A DNA stretch of 64,000 nucleotides, from contig NZ_FOAS01000018.1 in the NCBI RefSeq assembly GCF_900109735.1, positions 1 to 64,000 of the forward strand. Direction: 5' to 3'. Each line of letters begins with the position of its first letter. Positions within the stretch are counted from its first letter, which is position 1. The stretch is from Atopomonas hussainii (GTDB lineage: Bacteria > Pseudomonadota > Gammaproteobacteria > Pseudomonadales > Pseudomonadaceae). Both the position numbers and the translations under genes were made by a program. This document shows, piece by piece, positions 7,363-17,700 of this stretch. The notes below the pieces were generated by a model. That model searched no databases. It saw nothing but the letters and a program-made list of their open reading frames with translations, and was not told where the DNA came from.

Positions 7363-8592
7363 ATGACCGCCTGTGCTTGCGATGTATGCCCACCACAGGG
7401 CCTAAGCCCCATAGCCGATGTTCTGGATCAGCTGCGCCATGAGGCCGAAAAGTTGCCGCGCACCGAAGTGATCACCCTGCCGCTATTGGCTGCCTGTGGC
7501 AGCGTGCTGGCCTGCCATGTGCTGGCGCAGGTGACCGTGCCGCCAGCGGATAACAGCGCGATGGACGGCTATGCCGTGAACAGCGCGCAGTGCGTGGATG
7601 GTGCCTTGTTGCCAGTCAGCCAGCGGATTGCCGCCGGCCAAGCCGGTACGCCGTTGGCCAGCGGTAGCTGCGCGCGGATTTTTACCGGCGCGCCGATTCC
7701 GCTGGGTGCCGATGCGGTGATCGCCCAAGAGCAAGTTGAACTACTGGCCGATGGCCGCGTGCGTTTGCCTGCGGTGCAGCCCGGTAGCCATATCCGCCGC
7801 GCTGGCGAAGATGCGCAAGTGGGCCATGTGCTCAAACGTGCTGGTGAGCGTTTGCGGCCAGCCGATTTGGGCTTGCTGGCCTCGTGCGGGGTGGCTGAGG
7901 TGTTGGTGTATCGGCGCTTGCGGGTGGCGGTAATTAGCACCGGCGACGAGCTGCGCGAGCCGTGGCAGCCGCTCTCCGCCGGCCAGCTGTACAACAGCAA
8001 TAAATACGTGTTGCTCAGCCAGCTCGATGAGCTGGGCTTCGATGCTTTTGATGCAGGCACGTTAGATGACGATTACCAGCGCACTTGTGAGCGTTTAGAG
8101 GAGCTGGCCGGGCAGTTTGATCTGTTAATCACCACTGGCGGTGTGTCGGTGGGTGAAGAAGACCACGTGAAAGCCGCGGTCGATCATCTCGGTCAGTTGT
8201 TGCTGTGGAAACTCGCCATCAAGCCCGGCAAGCCGCTGGCCTTTGGTTATGCCTGTGGCACACCGATTATGGCCCTGCCGGGTAACCCGGTGGCCGCTGC
8301 GGTGACCTTTCTGTTGGTGGTGGTGCCGTGGCTGCGTTGGCGGCAAGGCGAGCATTACCAACTGCCCACGCCGCAGTGGCTGCCGGCGAGCTTTAGCTGG
8401 CGCGCGGGGCCGCGCCGCGAATACCTGCGCGTGCGCAGCGAGCAGGCTGGTTTGGCGCGCTATGCCAATCAAGGCTCTGGCGTGCTGAGCTCGATGAGCT
8501 GGGCCGATGGCTTGGCCTATGTCGAACCCGACAGCCAGATTCAAGCCGGCGATGCCTTGCCGTATTTCAGTTTTGCGCAGCTTTTAGCCTGA
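7363..8592 (+). CDS. moeA: Molybdopterin molybdenumtransferase MoeA
   Basis: A 409-residue enzyme that inserts molybdate into adenylylated molybdopterin to make Moco, which the nitrate reductase here needs (as bis-MGD in NarG). Family marks: PADNSAMDGYAVNS near the N-terminus, FTGAPIPLGADAVIAQEQV, the nucleotide/pterin-binding stretch ITTGGVSVGEEDHV, and PGNPVAAAVTFLL near the C-terminal domain. Length is normal for MoeA. The N-terminus carries CACDVC, somewhat unusual. ATG follows GAGGAA. Its position between a nitrate receptor and narL suggests a paralogue dedicated to nitrate respiration; other moa/moe genes are not in the window. Confidence 0.93.
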   Translation: MTACACDVCPPQGLSPIADVLDQLRHEAEKLPRTEVITLPLLAACGSVLACHVLAQVTVPPADNSAMDGYAVNSAQCVDGALLPVSQRIAAGQAGTPLASGSCARIFTGAPIPLGADAVIAQEQVELLADGRVRLPAVQPGSHIRRAGEDAQVGHVLKRAGERLRPADLGLLASCGVAEVLVYRRLRVAVISTGDELREPWQPLSAGQLYNSNKYVLLSQLDELGFDAFDAGTLDDDYQRTCERLEELAGQFDLLITTGGVSVGEEDHVKAAVDHLGQLLLWKLAIKPGKPLAFGYACGTPIMALPGNPVAAAVTFLLVVVPWLRWRQGEHYQLPTPQWLPASFSWRAGPRREYLRVRSEQAGLARYANQGSGVLSSMSWADGLAYVEPDSQIQAGDALPYFSFAQLLA

Positions 8593-8624
8593 TTTTTGCC
8601 TGACCTGCTTGTTGAGGTGCCGCC

Positions 8625-9251
8625 ATGGCCTTAACCGATTTACTGCAACAAAACCGCTACTGGTCGGAAAGCCTACGCGCTCGCGACCCCGATTTTTTTA
8701 AGCGCTTAGCCGCGCTGCAAAAGCCCGATTACCTGTGGATTGGCTGCTCCGACTCACGCGTGCCGGCCAACGAAGTGGTGGGCATGATGCCCGGCGAGCT
8801 GTTTGTGCACCGCAACGTGGCTAACATGGTGGTGGCCACCGATATGAACTTGCTCTCGGTGCTGCAGTTCGCCGTCGAGGTGCTCAAGGTTAAGCACATC
8901 ATCGTTTGCGGTCACTATGGCTGCGGCGGCGTGCGGGCGGCGTTAAGCCATAAAGAGTTTGGTCTGATCGATAACTGGCTACGCGCCTTGAAGGCTTTGT
9001 ATCACCAGCAACGCGACTTGTTTGAGGGGCTGGGTGAAGACGCCCGCGTCGATCGCTTATGTGAACTCAACGTGCTGCGCCAAGTGCGTAACGTGTGCCA
9101 CACCACCATTGTGCAAAACGCTTGGTTAGAAGGCCGTGAGCTGTGTGTGCATGGCTGGATCTACGGCCTAGAAGATGGCCTGATCAAAGACCTTGAAACC
9201 ACGATTTGCAGCGCCGCGCAGCTGGACGACACCTTTCTTTACGAGCTGTGA
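8625..9251 (+). CDS. can: Beta-class carbonic anhydrase
   Basis: A 208-residue enzyme that interconverts CO2 and bicarbonate. The zinc ligands are visible as C41 (GCSDSR), H97 and C100 (CGHYGCGG), with the catalytic Asp43-Arg45 dyad in CSDSRVP. The overall sequence (VGMMPGELFVHRNVANMV, SVLQFAVEVLKVKHIIVCGH) is the type found as Can/CynT in gammaproteobacteria. It begins 32 bases after moeA on the same strand, so the two are probably cotranscribed. Why a carbonic anhydrase travels with nitrate genes is not evident. Confidence 0.93.
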   Translation: MALTDLLQQNRYWSESLRARDPDFFKRLAALQKPDYLWIGCSDSRVPANEVVGMMPGELFVHRNVANMVVATDMNLLSVLQFAVEVLKVKHIIVCGHYGCGGVRAALSHKEFGLIDNWLRALKALYHQQRDLFEGLGEDARVDRLCELNVLRQVRNVCHTTIVQNAWLEGRELCVHGWIYGLEDGLIKDLETTICSAAQLDDTFLYEL

Positions 9252-9267
9252 GGTTGTGGCTGGTATC

Positions 9268-9306
9268 AGCACTGGGCGCTTAACCGCGCTCAGTGCTTGA
9301 GTTTTT
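9268..9306 (+). terminator. Hairpin between can and the convergent narL
   Basis: AGCACTG (9268-9274) plus following bases pair with CAGTGCT (9291-9297), extended by GCGC pairing inside. A short T-run follows on the plus strand. It overlaps the narL stop on the other strand and probably ends the moeA-can transcript. Confidence 0.6.
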
Positions 9307-9931
9307 CCAGCGCCCACACGGCAGCCTCTACGCGTGAGCGTAAGCCGAGCTTATGCAGCAGATTTTTCACATGCACTTTTACCGTGCCTTCGGTGATGCC
9401 CAGCTTGCGGCCGATCATCTTGTTGCTGTTGCCGCCGGCAATCATCTTCAGCACTTGGCGTTCGCGGTCGGTTAAATCCACCGCATGGCTTTGCGCCGGT
9501 TGTGGGTCGCGCAGCGCTTGAGCGAGCACGCGGGTGAGGGTGGGGCTCACCACTAAGTCGCCGTTTAACGCATCGCGCACCTGCTGAATCAGCTGCTCGG
9601 GCTCCATGTCTTTAAGCAGATAACCATCGGCGCCGTGGCGCAGCGCGGCGCGCACGTCTTCTTCGGCATCCGACACGGTAAACAGCAGCACGCGGCCAGT
9701 AAAACCGCTTTGTCGCAGCTTCTTTAAGGTTTCTAGGCCATTCATCTGCGGCATGTTGTTGTCCAGCAGAATCAGCTCGGGGTGATGCTCTTTGAGCATC
9801 TCCAGCGCTTCTTGGCCGTGGTTGGCTTCGGCAATCACCTTGAGGTCGTCTTCCATTTCCAGCAGTTGGCGCATTCCTCGGCGCATCATCGGGTGATCGT
9901 CCACCAGCATGATGGGGTGTGCGGCGGTCAT
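9290..9931 (-). CDS. narL: Nitrate/nitrite response regulator NarL
   Basis: A 213-residue response regulator. The receiver domain (about 5-125) has the acidic pair D11-D12 and the phosphoacceptor D57 in LILLDNNMPQMNG. The C-terminal LuxR-type HTH (about 148-210) reads LTDRERQVLKMIAGG and TEGTVKVHVKNLL. Its start overlaps the narX stop (ATGA), so it is translationally coupled to the sensor. It should activate the narK1K2GHJI operon that diverges from narX. This is the pseudomonad gene order. Confidence 0.93.
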   Translation of the reverse strand: MTAAHPIMLVDDHPMMRRGMRQLLEMEDDLKVIAEANHGQEALEMLKEHHPELILLDNNMPQMNGLETLKKLRQSGFTGRVLLFTVSDAEEDVRAALRHGADGYLLKDMEPEQLIQQVRDALNGDLVVSPTLTRVLAQALRDPQPAQSHAVDLTDRERQVLKMIAGGNSNKMIGRKLGITEGTVKVHVKNLLHKLGLRSRVEAAVWALEKLKH

Positions 9932-11733
9932 GCGACGGACTCCTCTGTGGCGGTTTGTAAAAAGTCGGGGCTAAAGCGCAGCTCGACCAGCGTGCCGCGC
10001 GGTTGGTGGGGGCCGATGTGCAGCTCGCCGCGCAGGCTGCGCGCGCGCTCTTGCATGATGTGCAAACCGTGGTGCAACCGTTGGTCGACGTCTTTACTCA
10101 GGCCAACACCGTTGTCGGCAATGCGCAGGGTCAGGCTGTGCGTGTCGTGGCTGAGGCTCACCCAGACTTCATCGGCTTGCGCGTGGCGCACGCAGTTCGA
10201 CAGCGCTTCGCGGGTGATTTGCAGCACATGGATTTGTTCGTTGGCGGCCAAGCTGAATGGCAATGGCTGGGCTTCTAGGTGAATGGCCAGCGCGCCGCGC
10301 TCGGCAAATTCTTCGGCGGTTTCTTGCAGCGCTTGCGCTAAGCCGCTGCTGGGCACTTGCAGGCGGAAGGTGGTGAGCAATTCGCGCAGCTGCCTGTAGG
10401 CGCTGTTTAAGCCATCGCGGATGTCATCGCTGACTTCGGCGATGTCTTCTTGCGGGCTGTCGCGTTTGATCAGCGCCTGCAGGCGGCTGACCTGCAGCTT
10501 CATGTACGACAGCGCTTGCGCCAGTGAGTCGTGCAGTTCACGGGCAATGATGGTGCGTTCCTCCAGCAGTAACAGGCGGTGGTCCTGCTCGCGTTGTTTT
10601 TCCAGCGACAGCGCGGTGCCGACTAAATCGGCCAGCGCTTGAATCAGCTCGTGCTCCAGCGGTAGCGGCGCATGGCCATCGGTAAAGCGTGCGCGCAGCT
10701 CGCCCAGTTCGCGGCCTTGGTTGGCAATGGCGAAGGTGCGCAGGTTGGGTGTTTGTTTGCGTTCGCATCCGTGGCAATCGTTGCTGGTGCAGATATCGCG
10801 CACGCGGCTGCCGTGCAGGGCAATCAGCACTTGGGTGCCGCTGTCTTGCACGGGGTTATGCAGGCACAGGCTTAGGCTTAAACCGGGCAGGCGGCTTTGA
10901 AAGTCGCTTAACAGCTGATCGAGCCGCGCGGCGTTGACTTGCTCGCTGGCTAAGCTGCGGCTGCTGCGATAGAGCAGGGCGAGGGCGTTGTTGGCGCTTT
11001 CTAGGTAGGCGGTTTTCGCTGCCACGCGGCTTTCTAGCGTGCGGTGCGACTCTTCAATGGTGGCGGCCATGGCGTTAAAGCTGCGCGCCATCTGGCCCAG
11101 TTCGTCGTCGCTTAAAAACTCCACCCGCGCGCTGTGATCGCCACGGCGAAAACGCTCGGCGGCGCTGACCAGCTCTTGCAGCGGGGCGATCACATTGCTT
11201 TGCAGCTCAAACATGCCGACTAACAAGATCACCACCGTGATCAGTAACGCCGCGCCCTGAATGGCCTGCTGCCAGCTTTGCTTGCGCTCGCTGTGGCGCT
11301 GTAGCAGCAGCACAAAGGTATCGAGCTGCTCGACAAAATTGTCGGCATTTTTTTTAAACAGGCTGTAATCGCGGCTGATTAGCGCCGGTTTTAACTCGTT
11401 TTTCCAGCGGCTAGTGAGGGTTAAGTAACTGCTGTGCAGCGGGCCTTGCGGGTTGCTTTCCAGTACTTGGGTCAGGTCGCTGCTGTGCAGGCGCTGCTCA
11501 AGGTTATCGCGCAGCTCGTTAATGCGCGGGGTGTCGGCTTGCGCTTCGAGCTTCCACGTCAGGCGGTAGGTGGCCATGCGTAGCGAGCCGGCGGTGTTGA
11601 TGGCCGCCGCGTCATCTTCGCTCAGCCAAGCAATCACCCCAGCGCTTAAGGCACTGGTAAAGGCCAAGAGGGCAATCAGAGCCACCGCAAGGCCGGCACG
11701 GGCGGGAAGTGATGAGCGCAGCCAGCGCAGCAT
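9928..11733 (-). CDS. narX: Nitrate/nitrite sensor histidine kinase NarX
   Basis: A 601-residue sensor. There is a first membrane segment (about 15-37), then a periplasmic domain whose P-box INTAGSLRMATYRL lies at 45-58 and should bind nitrate. A second membrane segment (about 160-178) is followed by HAMP (DDELGQMARSFNAM), a central region with a cysteine cluster C315, C320, C323 (CTSNDCHGC), and a HisKA_3 kinase with the phospho-accepting H401 in IARELHDSLAQAL and HATPase (ADNGVGLSKD). ATG 11733 has GGAGG in front of it; a start 12 bases upstream is less likely. It forms an operon with narL. Confidence 0.93.
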   Translation of the reverse strand: MLRWLRSSLPARAGLAVALIALLAFTSALSAGVIAWLSEDDAAAINTAGSLRMATYRLTWKLEAQADTPRINELRDNLEQRLHSSDLTQVLESNPQGPLHSSYLTLTSRWKNELKPALISRDYSLFKKNADNFVEQLDTFVLLLQRHSERKQSWQQAIQGAALLITVVILLVGMFELQSNVIAPLQELVSAAERFRRGDHSARVEFLSDDELGQMARSFNAMAATIEESHRTLESRVAAKTAYLESANNALALLYRSSRSLASEQVNAARLDQLLSDFQSRLPGLSLSLCLHNPVQDSGTQVLIALHGSRVRDICTSNDCHGCERKQTPNLRTFAIANQGRELGELRARFTDGHAPLPLEHELIQALADLVGTALSLEKQREQDHRLLLLEERTIIARELHDSLAQALSYMKLQVSRLQALIKRDSPQEDIAEVSDDIRDGLNSAYRQLRELLTTFRLQVPSSGLAQALQETAEEFAERGALAIHLEAQPLPFSLAANEQIHVLQITREALSNCVRHAQADEVWVSLSHDTHSLTLRIADNGVGLSKDVDQRLHHGLHIMQERARSLRGELHIGPHQPRGTLVELRFSPDFLQTATEESVA

Positions 11734-11846
11734 GGCTACCTCCAAAGAGGTTAAGGGTTAGAAAAGGTCTTAGTGGCTTCCTTGAAATGTTGCTAACCAG
11801 CTGATTTTGCTTGGGTTTTCCGCTGTTTGGCGGGCTATCCCGAAAG

Positions 11847-11870
11847 TGGTAGGCGTGCTCATGGTAGGCG
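11847..11870 (+). promoter_or_regulatory. Direct repeat in the narX-narK1 intergenic region
   Basis: TGGTAGGCG occurs at 11847-11855 and again at 11862-11870, 15 bases apart. It lies 20 to 43 bases upstream of the Fnr-type box. The first copy with its upstream bases (AGTGGTA) is one mismatch from the inverse NarL heptamer. A NarL or other activator site is possible but not proven. Confidence 0.3.
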
Positions 11871-11889
11871 CAAAAGCGCCAGACACATC

Positions 11890-11903
11890 TTGATACAGGT
11901 CAA
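11890..11903 (+). promoter_or_regulatory. Fnr/Anr/Dnr box of the narK1K2GHJI promoter
   Basis: TTGAT-ACAG-GTCAA matches nine of ten fixed positions of the consensus. It lies 62 bases before the narK1 ATG, as expected for an activator box centred near -41. Anr with NarXL controls this operon in Pseudomonas aeruginosa. Confidence 0.75.
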
Positions 11904-11965
11904 GTCTCAGACGGGGACTGGCTCCTAGTGTTCGCTCAGGAAAACCTGAAACGAGGAGTCCCATC

Positions 11966-13228
11966 ATGGCCAGTGAGAAGATGCAGCAAGGTCTAGTGCT
12001 CGGCATGAGCACGATGGCGTTCACCATCTGCTTCATGATCTGGATGATGTTTGCCGTACTCGGCGTGCCGATCAAAGAGCTGTTGCAACTCAACGAAACC
12101 CAATTCGGCTTAATGGCCGCCACCCCAGTGCTGACCGGCTCGTTGGTGCGTTTGCCGCTGGGCATGCTCACCGACAAGTTTGGCGGGCGCATCGTGTTCT
12201 TCGTGCTGATGCTGGTGTGTGTGTTGCCGATTTATCTGATCAGCGCCGCCACTGAGTATTGGCACTTCTTAGTGCTGGGCTTGTTTGTCGGTTTGGCCGG
12301 CGGCTCGTTCTCGGTGGGTATCGCCTATGTGGCCAAGTGGTTTGGCAAACAAACCCAAGGCACGGCGATGGGCGTGTTTGGTGCCGGTAACGCCGGTGCC
12401 GCGCTGACCAAGTTTGTCGCCCCGGCGATTATCGCCGCGGCCAGCTGGCAGATGGTGCCGAAGGTGTATTCGGCCATCATGTTTATCACCGCCTTGCTGT
12501 TCTGGTTCTTCACCTACCAGAAAAAAGAACACCTGGTGCCCAGCTCAGTGTCCTTTATGGACCAGCTGAAAACCCTTAAAGACCCGCGCGTTTGGCGCTA
12601 CTGCCAGTACTACTCCATCGTCTTCGGTGGCTATGTGGCGCTGTCGCTGTGGATGACCAAGTACTACGTGCAGGAGTACGGCTTCACTCTGCAAACCGCA
12701 GCGTTGCTGGCTGCGTGTTTCTCCCTGCCGGGCGGCGTGTTGCGCGCCATCGGTGGCTGGATGAGTGACAAGTGGGGCGCGCATCAGGTGACTTGGTGGG
12801 TGATGTGGGTGAGCTGGATTTGCTTGTTCATCCTCTCGTATCCGCAGACTGAGCTGGTGGTGCAAACCGTCAACGGGCCGAAGCAGTTCTCCATTGGCCT
12901 GAACGAATACGTGTTCACCGCGCTGATGTTCATCATCGGTATCGCTTGGGCGTTCGGTAAGGCCTCGGTGTTCAAGTACATCTCCGATGACTACCCGCAA
13001 AACATCGGTGCCATCAGCGGCATTGTCGGTCTGGCCGGCGGCTTGGGTGGCTTCATTCTGCCGATTCTGTTCGGCGCTCTGGTGGACCTCACCGGCGTCC
13101 GCTCTTCCTGTTTCATGCTGATGTACGGCGTGGTCTGGGTCTCTCTGATCTGGATGTACCTCAGCGAAGTTCGCAAAACCCCTGTGCTGGGCACCGGCTC
13201 GTCGAGCCCGGTGGGCAGCGCGTCCTGA
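11966..13228 (+). CDS. narK1: Nitrate/nitrite transporter, NarK1 type
   Basis: A 420-residue major facilitator protein with 12 predicted membrane segments. The first nitrate signature is visible as GLFVGLAGGSFSVGIAYVAKWF, and the second as AISGIVGLAGGLGGFILPI. Conserved Arg residues lie in RLPLGMLTDKFGGR. It is the first gene of the nar operon and is followed 21 bases later by a second NarK, matching the narK1-narK2 pair of pseudomonads. By analogy it is a nitrate/proton symporter that starts respiration before nitrite builds up. ATG follows CGAGGAG. It has normal composition. Confidence 0.92.
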   Translation: MASEKMQQGLVLGMSTMAFTICFMIWMMFAVLGVPIKELLQLNETQFGLMAATPVLTGSLVRLPLGMLTDKFGGRIVFFVLMLVCVLPIYLISAATEYWHFLVLGLFVGLAGGSFSVGIAYVAKWFGKQTQGTAMGVFGAGNAGAALTKFVAPAIIAAASWQMVPKVYSAIMFITALLFWFFTYQKKEHLVPSSVSFMDQLKTLKDPRVWRYCQYYSIVFGGYVALSLWMTKYYVQEYGFTLQTAALLAACFSLPGGVLRAIGGWMSDKWGAHQVTWWVMWVSWICLFILSYPQTELVVQTVNGPKQFSIGLNEYVFTALMFIIGIAWAFGKASVFKYISDDYPQNIGAISGIVGLAGGLGGFILPILFGALVDLTGVRSSCFMLMYGVVWVSLIWMYLSEVRKTPVLGTGSSSPVGSAS

Positions 13229-13249
13229 TCGCCTGAAGGAGACACGACC

Positions 13250-14668
13250 ATGGCCAGTAGTAAACCCCTGTCAGCCGGTTCGGACGCCAAAGCGTCCGGC
13301 CCGGTGATTCACGATTGGCGCCCAGAAGACGCACATTTCTGGGCCGAAACCGGGAAGAAAATCGCCACCCGCAACCTGTGGATTTCTATCCCCGCGCTGC
13401 TGTTAGCCTTCTCTGTGTGGATGGTGTGGAGCGCCGTGACGGTGCGCTTAAACAGCATCGGCTTTACCTTCACCACCGATGAGCTGTTCTGGCTGGCGGC
13501 GCTGCCGGGCTTGTCCGGCGCGACCTTCCGTATCTTCTACAGCTTTATGGTGCCGATCTTTGGTGGCCGTAAGTGGACCACCTTAAGCACCGCCTCGCTG
13601 CTGATACCGGCAATCTGGATGGGCTTTGCCGTGCAAGACCCCAGCACGCCCTACAGCGTGTTTGTGATCATCGCGCTGCTGTGTGGTTTTGGTGGCGGCA
13701 ACTTCGCCTCCAGTATGTCCAACATCAGCTTCTTCTACCCCAAAGCGCAGCAAGGCACCGCGCTGGGCTTGAACGCTGGCTTAGGTAATTTGGGTGTGTC
13801 GGTGATGCAGTTCACTGTGCCACTGGTGATTACCTTTGCCTTGTTCGGCGGCATTGCCGGTACACCGCAGCAAACCGCCGACGGCGGCCAGCTGTGGCTA
13901 CAAAACGCCGGTTTTGTTTGGGTGCCGTTCTTACTGCTGGTGACCATCGCGGCTTGGTTCGGCATGAACGACTTAAGCAGCGCCAAGGCGTCGTTCAGCG
14001 AGCAAGCGGTGATCTTCAAGCGTAAGCACAACTGGTTAATGTGCTGGCTGTACATCGCCACCTTTGGCTCGTTCATTGGTTACGCCGCAGGCTTCCCGCT
14101 GCTGATCAAAACCCAGTTCCCGGGTGTTGATCCGCTGAAGTTCGCCTTCTTAGGCCCGTTAGTCGGCGCCTTGATTCGTCCGGTAGGCGGTTGGCTGGCC
14201 GACAAAATGGGCGGCGCGCGCGTCACCCTGTGGAACTTCGTGGTGATGATTGGCGCAGTGTTCGGTGTGCTCAACTTCCTGCCGGTGGGCGGCGAGGGCG
14301 GTAACTTCTACGGCTTCCTTGCCATGTTCATGCTGCTGTTTATCACCACCGGTATCGGTAACGGCTCTACCTTCCGGATGATCCCGATCATCTTCCGCAC
14401 CCATCACGAGCGCGCCTCTGCAGGCGCGAGTGCTGAGGCTAAAGAGCTGGCGATGAAAAACGCCGGTAAAGAGTCCGCCGCGGTACTGGGTTTTAGCTCG
14501 GCGGTGGCCGCCTACGGCGCCTTCTTTATTCCCAAATCCTTCGGCACCTCCATGGCCCTGACCGGCGGCCCAGAAATGGCTCTGTACGTGTTCATTGCCT
14601 ACTACGTGAGCTGCATTTTCGTCACTTGGTGGTGGTACTCGCGCAAGAACGCCGAAGTGCCTTGCTGA
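13250..14668 (+). CDS. narK2: Nitrate/nitrite transporter, NarK2 type
   Basis: A 472-residue major facilitator protein, longer than NarK1 through a polar N-terminus (about 1-40) and an insert near 390-405 (HHERASAGASAEAKELAMKN). Nitrate signatures: CGFGGGNFASSMSNISFFYP and a C-terminal region with GKESAAVLGFSSAVAAYGAF. NarK2-type carriers exchange external nitrate for internal nitrite and support steady-state respiration. It begins 21 bases after narK1 and has its own GAAGGAG site. It precedes narG by 71 bases. Confidence 0.92.
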   Translation: MASSKPLSAGSDAKASGPVIHDWRPEDAHFWAETGKKIATRNLWISIPALLLAFSVWMVWSAVTVRLNSIGFTFTTDELFWLAALPGLSGATFRIFYSFMVPIFGGRKWTTLSTASLLIPAIWMGFAVQDPSTPYSVFVIIALLCGFGGGNFASSMSNISFFYPKAQQGTALGLNAGLGNLGVSVMQFTVPLVITFALFGGIAGTPQQTADGGQLWLQNAGFVWVPFLLLVTIAAWFGMNDLSSAKASFSEQAVIFKRKHNWLMCWLYIATFGSFIGYAAGFPLLIKTQFPGVDPLKFAFLGPLVGALIRPVGGWLADKMGGARVTLWNFVVMIGAVFGVLNFLPVGGEGGNFYGFLAMFMLLFITTGIGNGSTFRMIPIIFRTHHERASAGASAEAKELAMKNAGKESAAVLGFSSAVAAYGAFFIPKSFGTSMALTGGPEMALYVFIAYYVSCIFVTWWWYSRKNAEVPC

Positions 14669-14739
14669 GTCGTGCCTTGTTGATTTGCTGAATTACGGGC
14701 GCAGGCCAAGACCTGCGCCCAGCCTGAGAGGAAATAACC

Positions 14740-17700
14740 ATGAGCCATATACTCGACCAGCTCCGCTTCTTTAAGCGCAAGCAAGGCGAATTTGCTGAAG
14801 GTCACGGCGAAACCCGCAAGGAGTCACGTGATTGGGAGAACGTCTACCGTGCCCGTTGGCAATACGACAAGATCGTGCGCTCCACCCATGGGGTGAACTG
14901 CACCGGCTCTTGTTCGTGGAAGATCTACGTAAAGAACGGCCTGATCACCTGGGAAACCCAGCAGACCGACTACCCACGCACCCGTAACGACCTGCCTAAC
15001 CACGAGCCGCGTGGTTGTCCGCGTGGTGCCAGTTACAGCTGGTACATCTACAGCGCTAACCGCCTGAAGTACCCAAAAATTCGTAAGCCGCTGTTGAAGC
15101 TGTGGCGCGAAGCGCGGCGCACGAAGGCGCCGGTCGAAGCCTGGGCGAGCATCGTTGAGGACTCCGCCAAGGCCGAGAGCTACAAGAGCAAGCGCGGCAT
15201 GGGTGGTTTTATTCGCTCCAGCTGGGACGAAGTGACCGAAATCATCGCCGCGGCCAACGTCTACACCGTGAAACAGCACGGCCCCGACCGTGTGGTGGGC
15301 TTCTCGCCGATTCCGGCCATGTCGATGGTCAGTTACGCCGCCGGTAGCCGTTACCTGTCGCTGATCGGTGGCGTGTGCTTGAGCTTCTATGACTGGTACT
15401 GCGACCTTCCTCCCGCGTCACCACAAGTGTGGGGCGAGCAAACCGACGTGCCGGAATCGGCCGACTGGTACAACTCGAACTACATCATCGCGTGGGGTTC
15501 TAACGTCCCGCAGACCCGTACCCCAGATGCACACTTCTTCACCGAGGTGCGCTACAAGGGCACCAAGACCGTGGCGATTACCCCGGACTACTCCGAGGTT
15601 GCCAAGCTCACCGACCAATGGCTGAACCCCAAGCAAGGCACCGACGCCGCGCTGGCGCAGGCCTTTGCCCATGTGATCTTCAAAGAGTTCCACCTCGACA
15701 AGCCCAGCGAATACTTCCGCGACTACGCCAAGCGCTACACCGATATGCCGGTGCTGGTACTGCTTAACGAGAAAGACGGCAGCTACCGCGCCGAGCGCTT
15801 CCTGCGCGCCAGCGACTTGGCCGATAACCTCGGCCAAGAGAACAACCCCGAGTGGAAAACCATCGCCATTAACGCCGATGGCGAGCTGGTCTCGCCGCAA
15901 GGTTCGATCGGCTATCGCTGGGGCGAGAAGGGCAAGTGGAACATCGAAGCGCGTGAAGGTAAGGACGGCCGCGATGTCGATCTTAAGCTCAGCTTGATCG
16001 ACGGCGGTGAGCATGCCGAAGTGGCCTTCGCCTACTTTGGCGGCCAAGCGCATGAACACTTCATGCACGCCGAAGGCGATGACATCCAACTGCGCCGTGT
16101 ACCGACCAAGACCATTACCTTGGCCGATGGCACCAGCGCCAAAGTGGCCAGCGTGTTCGACTTGATGGCCGCCAACTTAGGTATCGACCGTGGCTTGGGT
16201 GGCGCTAACGTGGCGAGCAGCTACGACGACGCCAGCGTGCCGGGCACCCCGGCTTGGCAGGAAGTGATCACCGGCGTTAGCCGTGAGAAGGCGATCCAGA
16301 TCGCCCGCGAGTTCGCCGACAACGCCGACAAAACCCATGGCCGTAGCATGATCATCGTCGGTGCGGCGATGAACCACTGGTACCACATGGACATGAACTA
16401 CCGTGGCCTGATCAACATGCTCATGTTGTGCGGCTGCGTAGGGCAAACCGGTGGTGGTTGGGCGCACTATGTGGGCCAAGAAAAACTGCGTCCGCAGTGT
16501 GGTTGGTTGCCGCTGGCCTTTGGCTTGGATTGGCACCGTCCGCCGCGCCAGATGAACGGCACCAGCTTCTTCTACAACCACAGCTCGCAGTGGCGTCACG
16601 AGAAGATGAGCATTCACGAAGTGCTCTCGCCGCTGGCTGACAAGAGTCAGTTCCCTGAGCACATGCTCGACTACAACATCCGCGCCGAACGTGCCGGTTG
16701 GTTGCCGAGCGCTCCGCAGCTTAACCGCAACCCGCTGCAAATTACCCGCGATGCGGCAGCCGCCGGTATGGACCCGAAAGAGTACGTGCTCAAGAGCCTG
16801 CAAGACGGTTCGCTGCGCTTCTCGTGCGAACAGCCGGATCACCCGAACAACTTCCCGCGCAACATGTTCATCTGGCGTTCCAACTTGCTGGGTAGCTCCG
16901 GCAAGGGCCACGAGTACATGCTCAAGTACCTGCTGGGCACCAAGAACGGCGTGATGAACGAAGACCTCGGCAAGCGCGCCGATGGCTTCAAGCCGCAGGA
17001 CGCTGAGTGGGTCGACGAAGGCGCCATCGGCAAGCTCGACTTGGTCACCACGCTGGACTTCCGTATGTCCTCCACCTGCGTGTACTCCGACATCGTGCTG
17101 CCAACGGCGACCTGGTACGAGAAGGACGACATGAACACCTCGGACATGCACCCCTTCATTCACCCGCTGTCGGCCGCGATTGACCCTGCTTGGGAGTCCA
17201 AGAGCGACTGGGAAATCTACAAACTGATCGCCAAGAAGTTCTCCGCCATGGCCGAAGGGCATTTGGCGCAAGAGAAAGACTTCGTCACCATCCCCATGCA
17301 GCACGACAGCGTGGGCGAACTGGCGCAGCCGTTCGGCGGCACCGACTGGAAAACCGAAGGCGTTGCGCCAGTGCCGGGCAAAAACTGCCCGAACATGGTG
17401 GTGGTCGAGCGCGATTACCCCAGCACTTACAAAAAGTTCACCTCCTTAGGCCCGTTACTGGAAAAACTCGGTAACGGCGGCAAGGGCATCAACTGGAACA
17501 CCGACCACGAAGTCGAGTTCTTGGGTGAGCTGAACTACAAAGTGCGCGAAGAAGGCGTTAGCCAAGGTCGGCCGAAGATTGAGTCGGCCATCGATGCGGC
17601 CGAGGTGATCCTCTCACTGGCCCCAGAAACCAACGGCCACGTGGCGGTAAAAGCCTGGGCGGCGCTGTCGGAGTTTACCGGTCGCGATCACAGCCACTTG